A DNA stretch of 33,996 nt, taken from an uncultured Pelagibacteraceae bacterium (lineage in GTDB: Bacteria > Pseudomonadota > Alphaproteobacteria > Pelagibacterales > Pelagibacteraceae). The notes beneath the pieces are model-generated. The model ran no database searches, was not told the origin of the DNA, and saw only the letters and a list, made by a program, of their open reading frames with translations. Both the position numbers and the translations under genes were made by a program. Positions 19,138 to 26,274 of this stretch are shown one piece after another; within the stretch, counting starts at the first letter, position 1, and every line of letters starts with the position of its first letter. The stretch spans positions 1 to 33,996 of the forward strand of contig CACKYN010000011.1 of NCBI GenBank assembly GCA_902604355.1, given 5' to 3'.

Positions 19138-20181
19138 TTATTTAAAAATATTTGAAAAATTTTTCCGATCTCTACTCTTCCATTCCCCTCTATGATAAGC
19201 ATCACTAGCTATAAGAGGCAAAACACTTGTAGCTTCTGCAAAAACCATTTGTTCTTTTGTAATATCAACTTTACCCCAAGAACTTGCCTCTTTTAGAGTT
19301 GAGCTACTACATGCTCCATCTCTACTATCTGCAACTGTGATTTGAATAGCATACTTGTGCATGTCAACATCTTTTCCTAAAAGTTCTGCACAAATAACTG
19401 TATCTTGAATGAAATTCTTTGGCACTCCACCTCCTATCATAAATAATCCTGAGCCTTTGGATTTAATCTTTATTTCTGTAAGTTCTCTAAATTCCCTGAC
19501 AGAGTCAATTGTCATATGTTTTTTTGGATTTTTTTCTTGGTGCATTACCAAACCAAATCCTGCACTAGAGTCTGTAAAAGCAGGGCAGAAAATTGGCACA
19601 TTATTATCAAATGCAGTTTCAATTAATGAATCTTTCTTTTTTGAGTTCTTTTTCAGATACTTTCCCATTTCATGGATAAATTCTCTAGAAGTGTAACTCC
19701 TTGGTTCTAATGTATTTGCTATATCACATATGATTTTGTCACACATTTGAAGCTCCTCTTCATCAATATAAGTGTCGTAAATTCTATCTATATAGTTATT
19801 TCTTAACTCGGTATCATCTTGAAATTGTGAACCTTGGTAATGTTTAAAACCTAGCGCTTCAAAAAAATCCATATCTACAATTGAAGCTCCGGTTGCAACA
19901 ATGGCATCGACCATATTATATTTGACCAAATCCTTATAAATATTCATACATCCTGCAGCTGATGTTGATCCAGCTAGAGTTAGGAAAATAGTACACTCTT
20001 TATCTTTCAACATTTCATTGTAAATACTAGCAGCATTAGCAGTCTCTCTAGATACGAAAGACATTTTCTCCATTGATGTGATTATCTTTCTTGAATCAAA
20101 GGAGGTGATATCAATGTGTTCTACTGGGGTTTTTAAGAAATCTTTTTTACTATTGTGACCCAGGTTTTTTTGGTCTGACAT
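19138..20181 (-). CDS. Deoxyhypusine synthase-like protein
   Basis: This 347-residue NAD-dependent aminobutyltransferase-fold protein matches the deoxyhypusine synthase family: LTLAGSTSAAGC (72-83), IVATGASIVDMDFFEALG, PAFTDSSAGFG, MIGGGVPKNFIQDT and SSWGKVD, in which K304 corresponds to the lysine that forms the enzyme-aminobutyl imine in DHS. The enzyme core therefore looks intact. DHS modifies eIF5A in eukaryotes and archaea; bacteria lack eIF5A, so this homologue probably transfers an aminobutyl group to a small amine, with homospermidine a plausible product. It starts on the last base of odc (TAATG) and precedes aguB and aguA by three bases, firmly within a polyamine operon. Reaction and substrate are inference. 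Confidence 0.85.
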   Translation of the reverse strand: MSDQKNLGHNSKKDFLKTPVEHIDITSFDSRKIITSMEKMSFVSRETANAASIYNEMLKDKECTIFLTLAGSTSAAGCMNIYKDLVKYNMVDAIVATGASIVDMDFFEALGFKHYQGSQFQDDTELRNNYIDRIYDTYIDEEELQMCDKIICDIANTLEPRSYTSREFIHEMGKYLKKNSKKKDSLIETAFDNNVPIFCPAFTDSSAGFGLVMHQEKNPKKHMTIDSVREFRELTEIKIKSKGSGLFMIGGGVPKNFIQDTVICAELLGKDVDMHKYAIQITVADSRDGACSSSTLKEASSWGKVDITKEQMVFAEATSVLPLIASDAYHRGEWKSRDRKNFSNIFK

Positions 20182-21365
20182 TAAGCGACCATATTACCTT
20201 TATTGCTATCTTTACCGTACATGGTCATTATTGGTTTATCTTCAACTTCATAAATCTCATCCGAATAATAGCCATTGAATTGAGTTCTAAAAGTTAATCC
20301 ATAAGCTCCAAGCTGACCAAGTTCTATATAATCATTTTCTTTTATATTGTTTGGAAGTAAGAAAGGACCCTTCATATAATCCATACTATCACATGTTGGA
20401 CCAAAAAAATCAAAAGCAGTTAATTTTTTTGAAATAATTTTATTTGAGTTTTCTTTAATCATCTTTGACGGGTAAACAATATTTGGAGTACCAGCATCAA
20501 AAAGAGTACCATAAGTCCCATCATTTATATAAAGCTTTTGTTTTTTTCTAAGGTTAACTTTCACAACTGTTGATCCACTTTCTGCGACTAAAGCTCTTCC
20601 AGGTTCACAAATTATTTTGGGTAATGTTTCAAGTTTTAAATTATCTAGACTTTTATTAATTTCATTAAAATAACTATTTAATGATTGGGGAATTAAATCA
20701 GGATAGATAGTTGGAAATCCACCTCCTATATTTATATAATCTGGAACTATTTTAGTTTTTTTAATTATGTTTCCAATCTCAGTTATACCCTTTGAGTATG
20801 AGATTGGATGCATACATTGAGATCCGACATGAAAACTTAAACCAATTTTTTTTGCATGTTGTTTTGCTAATCTAGTTAAACCTATAGCCTCAGAGGTTAA
20901 AGCTCCAAACTTTTTTGACAAGTCTATTTCTGCGTGTTCGTTTGAAACTGCCACTCTTACAAATAATTCTAAATCTTTTGCGTTATTTGTACTTTCTATA
21001 ATTTTGATTAATTCATCCTTAGTATCTAATGAAAAAGTTTTAACTTTATAATTAAAATAAGCTTTCTTAATACTTTCTCTACTTTTTACAGTGTGCATAT
21101 ATGAGCATTTTGCAGTAGGACTAAAACTTCTTATGCTTTTTATCTCTTCAATTGACGCAACATCAAATTGCTCTATTCCACTATCTATTATTGTTTTTAT
21201 TACTTCTGGATGAGGATTTGTTTTTACAGCATACAAAACTGTTCCTGAGAAATTTTTTTTAAAAACCTTTACTGCAGATTCAATTGAACTTTTTCTGATA
21301 CAATATACTGGTTTTTCAGGTTTCAGTTGATTAACAAGTTCTTCAACTGATTTAAATTTTAGCAT
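20181..21365 (-). CDS. odc: Ornithine decarboxylase (PLP fold III)
   Basis: The 394-residue protein belongs to the alanine-racemase-fold decarboxylases. The PLP lysine is K48 in LYAVKTNPHP; SFHVGSQC, NIGGGFP and CEPGRALVAESG bind PLP; C325 in FFGPTCDSMD is the active-site cysteine of ornithine decarboxylases. Absence of a large extra domain argues against the arginine decarboxylase SpeA; lysine/ornithine dual activity remains possible. The frame can be opened by a TTG at 21380, but the ATG at 21365 is chosen because a perfect GGAGG (21378-21374) lies 8 nt upstream of it, and the TTG would sit on that site. First gene of odc-DHS-like-aguB-aguA; divergent from regA. Confidence 0.92.
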   Translation of the reverse strand: MLKFKSVEELVNQLKPEKPVYCIRKSSIESAVKVFKKNFSGTVLYAVKTNPHPEVIKTIIDSGIEQFDVASIEEIKSIRSFSPTAKCSYMHTVKSRESIKKAYFNYKVKTFSLDTKDELIKIIESTNNAKDLELFVRVAVSNEHAEIDLSKKFGALTSEAIGLTRLAKQHAKKIGLSFHVGSQCMHPISYSKGITEIGNIIKKTKIVPDYINIGGGFPTIYPDLIPQSLNSYFNEINKSLDNLKLETLPKIICEPGRALVAESGSTVVKVNLRKKQKLYINDGTYGTLFDAGTPNIVYPSKMIKENSNKIISKKLTAFDFFGPTCDSMDYMKGPFLLPNNIKENDYIELGQLGAYGLTFRTQFNGYYSDEIYEVEDKPIMTMYGKDSNKGNMVA

Positions 21366-21373
21366 TTTTAATG

Positions 21374-21378
21374 CCTCC
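21374..21378 (-). promoter_or_regulatory. Shine-Dalgarno site deciding the odc start
   Basis: Minus-strand GGAGG lies 8 nt before the ATG at 21365. It is the clearest ribosome-binding site seen in the window, where most genes lack one, and it fixes the odc start at 21365 rather than at the upstream TTG. Confidence 0.8.
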
Positions 21379-21500
21379 AAAAAAATTTAACAAAAAAAAG
21401 TCTTTTAAATTAAAAAAACTTTAATATTTTTGGCTTCTAAAATTAAAAACCACCAATGTAAAGCAAATAATTCAAGTCAGTATTGTTAAATAATCATATA

Positions 21501-21530
21501 TTGAAAAATTAAACTCAGTTACCATATAAG
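21501..21530 (+). promoter_or_regulatory. Probable promoter for regA, nearly leaderless
   Basis: TTGAAA (21501-21506), an 18-bp spacer and TATAAG (21525-21530) precede the regA ATG at 21535 by only four bases. With CATATA at 21523-21528 as -10 (16-bp spacer) transcription would start about at the ATG. Either way the mRNA would have little or no 5' leader. Confidence 0.5.
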
Positions 21531-21534
21531 TACA

Positions 21535-22098
21535 ATGAAAGATCAAGCAACACTCCAAAACCTCAGTGATTTTGAGAATAAATCACTATTAATTTGCGAT
21601 GACGATAATCCTTTTAGAGAAAGATTGGCAAGAGCAATGGAAAAAAAGGGTTTTGAGGTTTTTCAAGCAGAGAGTGTACAAAAAGGTGTAGAAGCTGTTA
21701 AAGCAAAAAAACCTGGATTTGCTGTAGTAGACTTAAGGCTTGGAGATGGAAATGGCCTTGAAGTGGTAAAGGAAATTCAAACCTCAAATAGTGATAGTAG
21801 AATTATAATGCTAACTGGCTATGGAAACATTCCAACAGCAGTTGCAGCTATTAAAGAGGGCGCAATCGATTATCTAGCTAAGCCAGCAGATGCTGAAGAT
21901 GTTGAAAAAGCTTTGTTAGCAGATCCATCAAAAAAGGCTGCACCTCCGGAAAATCCAATGTCAGCAGATAGAGTAAAATGGGAACATATTCATAGGGTGT
22001 TTGAGCTTTGTAATAGAAATGTATCTGAAACAGCAAGAAGACTTAAAATGCACAGAAGAACTCTTCAAAGAATTCTGTCTAAAAGATCACCTAGATAA
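21535..22098 (+). CDS. regA: RegA/ActR-type response regulator
   Basis: This 187-residue two-domain regulator has a receiver domain (acidic CDDD at 21-24, phospho-acceptor D66 in VVDLRLGDGNG, KPAD near 115-118) and a C-terminal Fis-type helix-turn-helix (NVSETARRLKMHRRTLQRIL). The HTH block and the preceding PPENPMSADRVKWEHI linker closely resemble Rhodobacter RegA and rhizobial ActR, global redox regulators. Fis-type receivers usually carry a sigma-54 AAA domain; its absence is also RegA-like. The partner kinase RegB, often adjacent in other alphaproteobacteria, is not in the window. The final bases overlap the convergent bioY gene by 8 nt. Confidence 0.94.
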   Translation: MKDQATLQNLSDFENKSLLICDDDNPFRERLARAMEKKGFEVFQAESVQKGVEAVKAKKPGFAVVDLRLGDGNGLEVVKEIQTSNSDSRIIMLTGYGNIPTAVAAIKEGAIDYLAKPADAEDVEKALLADPSKKAAPPENPMSADRVKWEHIHRVFELCNRNVSETARRLKMHRRTLQRILSKRSPR

Positions 22099-22642
22099 AT
22101 TTTCTAACTTTTATAATTTGCTTAACTAATAATGCCAGGATGGCAATTTTGAGTACTTCAGCCAATAAAAAAGGTTTAGCTCCCAACGCGAAAATAGGCT
22201 TGTCCCATCCGATTAATGTTCCTAACCATAATAATCCTAAAATATATATAGTTGAAGTTGCAATCACAAGTTTACCCAAAACTACAAAAAAACTATCCTC
22301 AAATTTAATCATAGATGCTAAATAGCATGCTGTTAAGAATCCAATTAAATATCCCATAGTTGGACCAGTGAAATATAAAAGCCCGACACCTTTTTCTGGA
22401 GAATTTGAAAAAACAGGTAATCCTGCAATTCCTTCAATTAAATACAACCCAATAGCAGCTAATCCAATTTTATAACCTAGGCTAATACCTAAAAATAAGA
22501 CTACAAAAGTTTGCATAGTCATAGGAACTGGGTAAAAAGGAATTTTTATTTTTGCAGAAATAGTCAAAGCTATTGAACCAAGAACTATAGCTAACAAAGA
22601 TTTGATTATTTTAGGTTGTGCAAGATTTTTTGTTAATTCCAT
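22091..22642 (-). CDS. bioY: Biotin transporter BioY (ECF S component)
   Basis: The 183-residue, strongly hydrophobic protein has about six membrane segments and BioY signatures: KIPFYPVPMTMQTFVVLFLG near the N-terminus, the GLYLIEGIAGLPVF segment and LLYFTGPTMGYLIGF. BioY captures biotin in the inner membrane, alone or with the ECF energising module BioM/BioN, which is not present here. It stands as a single gene, divergent from polA and convergent with regA. Dependence on imported biotin would fit a streamlined genome. Confidence 0.92.
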   Translation of the reverse strand: MELTKNLAQPKIIKSLLAIVLGSIALTISAKIKIPFYPVPMTMQTFVVLFLGISLGYKIGLAAIGLYLIEGIAGLPVFSNSPEKGVGLLYFTGPTMGYLIGFLTACYLASMIKFEDSFFVVLGKLVIATSTIYILGLLWLGTLIGWDKPIFALGAKPFLLAEVLKIAILALLVKQIIKVRKFI

Positions 22643-22740
22643 AAAATTAATAATACTCTTAATTGTTAATATAATCTAGTGATTAGTAGATTAAATTAAA
22701 GTTTAGACTATATTGATTATAAAACATTTAATAAAATTTA

Positions 22741-25515
22741 ATGCGAAAAATACAAAAATCTGATCATTTTTATCTTATTGATGGTTCTGGATATATCTTT
22801 CGAGCTTATTATGCATTACCACCGTTAAGTAGAAAAAGTGACGGACTGCCAACAGGCGCAGTTAGTGGTTTTTGCAGTATGCTTTTTAAACTTTTAGAGG
22901 ACTCTAAATCAAATCAAAATATGCAGAAACCAACTCATTTTGCAGTTATTTTTGATTCTGCCAGGAAAACATTTAGAAATGAAATCTATAGTGAATATAA
23001 AGCAAACAGATCTGAGGCACCTGATGACTTGGCACCTCAATTTGAATACATAAGGAAGTCTGTTTTAGCATTTAACCTACCATCTGTAGATTTACCCAAT
23101 TATGAAGCAGATGATTTGATTGCAACTTATGTGGATAAAATACTTAAAAAAGGTGGAAAGGTCACTATTGTTTCGTCAGATAAAGATTTAATGCAATTAT
23201 ATCAAAAGAATGTCCGTATTTTTGATCCAATGAAAAATAAATTCGTAACTGAAGAAGATGTAATTAAAAAGTTTGGGGTAGATGCATCAAAAGTAATTGA
23301 TGTGCAGTCCTTAGCAGGTGACAGTAGCGATAATGTACCAGGAGTACCCGGAATAGGAGTAAAAACTGCTGCTGAGCTAATTAATAAATATGGCACTCTG
23401 GAAAAATTATTGAAATCAGCTCATGAAATTAAACAAAACAAAAGACGAGAAACTCTCTTAGAAAATAAAGATAAAGCATTAATTAGTAAAAAACTTGTGA
23501 CTTTAGATCATAAGTCACCAATAAATAGAGAACTAGATGAGTTTCAGTTAAAAAGTATAGACAAAGATAAACTATATAAATTTTTAAGAGAGATGGAATT
23601 TAATAGATTATTAAGTTCTGCTATTTCTGCATATGGAGAGCCAGACTTAACAAACTCGGTCCCAGAAATTAAAAATATAGAAAAGCAAAGTCCAATTAAT
23701 AATAAAAATTATTATTTAATTTCTAACCCAGATGAAATAGATGATTGGGTCGAAGAGGCTGAAGAGTTAGGAGAGGTTGCTGTTGATACTGAAACAAATT
23801 CTCTTGATCCTCATCAAGCAGAGCTAGTAGGTATCTCGCTTTCTTCTAAAATTGGGAAGGCCTGCTATATTCCAATTGGTCACAAATCGTCAAAATGTAT
23901 TAAAAAAGAAGTTGTTATAAAAAAACTAAAAAAATTATTAGAGGATCCAAGCGTTAAAAAAATTGGTCAAAATATTAAATTTGATTTTATTGTTTTATTT
24001 AAACACGGCATAACATTGTCTGCCATGGAAGACACAATGTTGATGTCTTATGTTTTAGATGCAGGAAAAAATAGACATAATATGGATACATTATCAGAGT
24101 TACATCTTGGACATAAAACGATTTCTTTTAAAGAAATGGTGGGAACTGGAAAAAAAGAAATCAATTTTAGTGAAGTAGAAGTTTATAAAGCAAAAGATTA
24201 CGCAGCTGAGGATGCCGATGTAACTTTTAGACTTTATAAAAAATTTCTTAAAAATTTAAAATCTGAAAAACTGTTTAATATTTATGAAATTTTTGAAAAG
24301 CCATTAATAAAAATTCTCGCATTTATGGAAATAGAAGGTGTTGAGATAGATAGTAAGTTTTTAACTTATCTTTCAAAAAAATTTGAAAAAAAAATTCTAA
24401 AATTAGAACAAGATATATTTAAAATTTCTAAAAAAGAGTTTAACATTGGTTCACCTAAACAACTAGGTGAAATAATTTATAATGACCTTAAAATAGCAGG
24501 TTTAAAAAAAACAAAAAAAGGTGGATTTGCAACGAGTGCTTCTGTTCTAGAGGATTTAGCCTTTAAGGGTAACAAATTTCCTAAATTAATTTTGGACTGG
24601 CGACAGTTATCAAAATTAAAAAATACTTACTCAGATGCACTACCTGAGCACGTTAACCCAATAACAAAAAGAGTACACACTTCCTTTTTGTTAGCAGCTA
24701 CAACAACTGGAAGACTAGCTTCAAGTGACCCTAATCTGCAAAATATTCCTATTAAATCTGATGATGGCAAAGAAATTAGAAAAGCATTTAGGGCCAAAAA
24801 AGATCATTTATTAATTTCTGCGGATTATAATCAAATAGAAATGAGAATTCTTGCTGATTTAGCAGATGTGAAAGAGTTGAAAAAAGCTTTTAAAAATGAA
24901 GAAGATATTCATTCATTAACGGCTAGTCAAATATTTAATATAGATATTAAAAAAGTAAATCAAGACCATAGAAGAAAAGCCAAGGCAATTAATTTTGGGA
25001 TAATTTATGGAATTTCTCAATATGGTTTAGCAAAGCAAATTAATGTATCTAACTACGAAGCTGAAGAATTTTTAAACTCATACTTTGGAAAGTTTCCGGA
25101 AATCAAAGTCTATATGGATAGAACTATTAAATTTTGTAGAAAAAGCGGTTATGTAAATAATATTTTTGGAAGAAGATCATACTTTAATGGAATAAATGAT
25201 AAAAATTTTAATGTCAGAAATTTTCAAGAGCGTGCCGCAATCAATGCTCCAATACAAGGATCAGCCTCAGAGATAATGAGATTAGCAATGATTAGATTAG
25301 ATAAAAAAATGTCTGAAGAAAAAATTATAAAACCAAAAATGCTACTTCAAATTCACGATGAATTAATTTTTGAGGTTCCAAAAAAAGACGAAAACTTGAT
25401 GACCAAAATAATAAAAAATGAGATGACAAGTGTAGCTCAAAGCGACTATCATTCATTTTCTACTCCTTTAACAGTTGACGTTAATGTAGGTGATAATTGG
25501 GGAATGCTTCATTAA
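22741..25515 (+). CDS. polA: DNA polymerase I
   Basis: This 924-residue protein has all three PolI domains. The 5' nuclease occupies about 1-290 (LIDGSGYIFRAYYAL, ADDLIATY, SSDKDLMQL, GDSSDNVPGVPGIG). The 3'-5' exonuclease domain keeps its acidic residues: D349/E351 (AVDTETNSLD), KFDF and AAEDADVTF. The polymerase domain includes TTGRLASSDPNLQNIP, motif A with D695 (ADYNQIEMRIL), motif B (RRKAKAINFGIIYGIS) and motif C (QIHDELIFE). It acts in Okazaki fragment processing and repair. Monocistronic by position; a TATAAA at 22718-22723 may be its -10 but no convincing -35 was found. Confidence 0.98.
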   Translation: MRKIQKSDHFYLIDGSGYIFRAYYALPPLSRKSDGLPTGAVSGFCSMLFKLLEDSKSNQNMQKPTHFAVIFDSARKTFRNEIYSEYKANRSEAPDDLAPQFEYIRKSVLAFNLPSVDLPNYEADDLIATYVDKILKKGGKVTIVSSDKDLMQLYQKNVRIFDPMKNKFVTEEDVIKKFGVDASKVIDVQSLAGDSSDNVPGVPGIGVKTAAELINKYGTLEKLLKSAHEIKQNKRRETLLENKDKALISKKLVTLDHKSPINRELDEFQLKSIDKDKLYKFLREMEFNRLLSSAISAYGEPDLTNSVPEIKNIEKQSPINNKNYYLISNPDEIDDWVEEAEELGEVAVDTETNSLDPHQAELVGISLSSKIGKACYIPIGHKSSKCIKKEVVIKKLKKLLEDPSVKKIGQNIKFDFIVLFKHGITLSAMEDTMLMSYVLDAGKNRHNMDTLSELHLGHKTISFKEMVGTGKKEINFSEVEVYKAKDYAAEDADVTFRLYKKFLKNLKSEKLFNIYEIFEKPLIKILAFMEIEGVEIDSKFLTYLSKKFEKKILKLEQDIFKISKKEFNIGSPKQLGEIIYNDLKIAGLKKTKKGGFATSASVLEDLAFKGNKFPKLILDWRQLSKLKNTYSDALPEHVNPITKRVHTSFLLAATTTGRLASSDPNLQNIPIKSDDGKEIRKAFRAKKDHLLISADYNQIEMRILADLADVKELKKAFKNEEDIHSLTASQIFNIDIKKVNQDHRRKAKAINFGIIYGISQYGLAKQINVSNYEAEEFLNSYFGKFPEIKVYMDRTIKFCRKSGYVNNIFGRRSYFNGINDKNFNVRNFQERAAINAPIQGSASEIMRLAMIRLDKKMSEEKIIKPKMLLQIHDELIFEVPKKDENLMTKIIKNEMTSVAQSDYHSFSTPLTVDVNVGDNWGMLH

Positions 25516-25525
25516 TTTAATAACA

Positions 25526-25554
25526 TTGCCCAATTTAGGACAATTTAGTATTTT
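25526..25554 (+). promoter_or_regulatory. Promoter for chvI-chvG
   Basis: TTGCCC (25526-25531), a 17-bp spacer and TATTTT (25549-25554) lie in the 51-bp gap after polA. The predicted start at about 25561 gives a six-base leader before the chvI ATG at 25567. Confidence 0.5.
25531..25548 (+). promoter_or_regulatory. Direct repeat CAATTTAG-N2-CAATTTAG, candidate ChvI operator
   Basis: Two identical octamers CAATTTAG (25531-25538 and 25541-25548) are separated by GA, giving a 10-bp period. They fill the spacer between the -35 and -10 elements of the chvI promoter. OmpR-family regulators bind tandem direct half-sites about one helical turn apart, so autoregulation by ChvI is plausible but unproven. 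Confidence 0.4.
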
Positions 25555-25566
25555 TAAGATAAATAT

Positions 25567-26274
25567 ATGCAGAAACAAACTATAGCTTTAATAGATGATG
25601 ACAGAAATATACTTACAACTTTAAGCATAGCTTTAGAGAAAGAGGGCTTTAAAGTACAAACCTACATAGACGGAGAGAGCGCATTAATTGGATTAACAAG
25701 AATGCCACCTGATCTTGCAGTTATTGATATTAAAATGCCAAAGATGGATGGAGAAGAATTACTAAAAAAACTTAGAAAGAAAACATCTTTACCTGTAATT
25801 TTTTTAACATCTAAAGACGATGAAATTGACGAGTTATTGGGTCTGAAACTTGGTGCAGATGATTTTGTAAAAAAATCAGGAGGTTTTTCAATAAAAGTTT
25901 TAATTGAAAGAATTAGAGTTCAATTAAGAAAAAAAGATTCAAACAATATTTTAGAGGAAAATAAAAGTTTAATTTCTCATGGAAGATTAAAATTAGACCC
26001 ATCACAACTTGAGTGTGAATGGAATGGAAAACAACTACCAGATAAATTAACAACGACTGAATTTTTAATTGTTAAAGAGTTAGCAAAAAGACCTGGTATT
26101 ATTAAAGAAAGAGCTCAATTAATGGACATAGCTTATAGAGAAGATACCGATATAGAAGACAGAACTATAGACAGCCATGTTAAGAGAATTCGTAAAAAAT
26201 TCAAAAAAGTAGATCCTGATTTTTCAGCTATTGAAACTAGATATGGTAGTGGATATAGATGGAATGTTAGCTGA
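25567..26274 (+). CDS. chvI: OmpR-family response regulator, ChvI-like
   Basis: The 235-residue protein has a receiver domain (DDD at 10-12, phospho-acceptor D54 in VIDIKMPKMDG, T81, K103) and a C-terminal winged helix (TTTEFLIVKELAKRPG, IDSHVKRIRKKF, RYGSGYRW). The wing and YREDTDIEDRTIDSHV resemble ChvI/ExoI, the alphaproteobacterial envelope- and acid-stress regulator. The usual Lys-Pro after the last strand is replaced: residues 99-108 read DFVKKSGGFS, so the proline is absent and two glycines appear. chvG follows with a 1-nt overlap (TGATG). An EnvZ/OmpR label is possible, but the sequence favours ChvI. Confidence 0.88.
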   Translation: MQKQTIALIDDDRNILTTLSIALEKEGFKVQTYIDGESALIGLTRMPPDLAVIDIKMPKMDGEELLKKLRKKTSLPVIFLTSKDDEIDELLGLKLGADDFVKKSGGFSIKVLIERIRVQLRKKDSNNILEENKSLISHGRLKLDPSQLECEWNGKQLPDKLTTTEFLIVKELAKRPGIIKERAQLMDIAYREDTDIEDRTIDSHVKRIRKKFKKVDPDFSAIETRYGSGYRWNVS

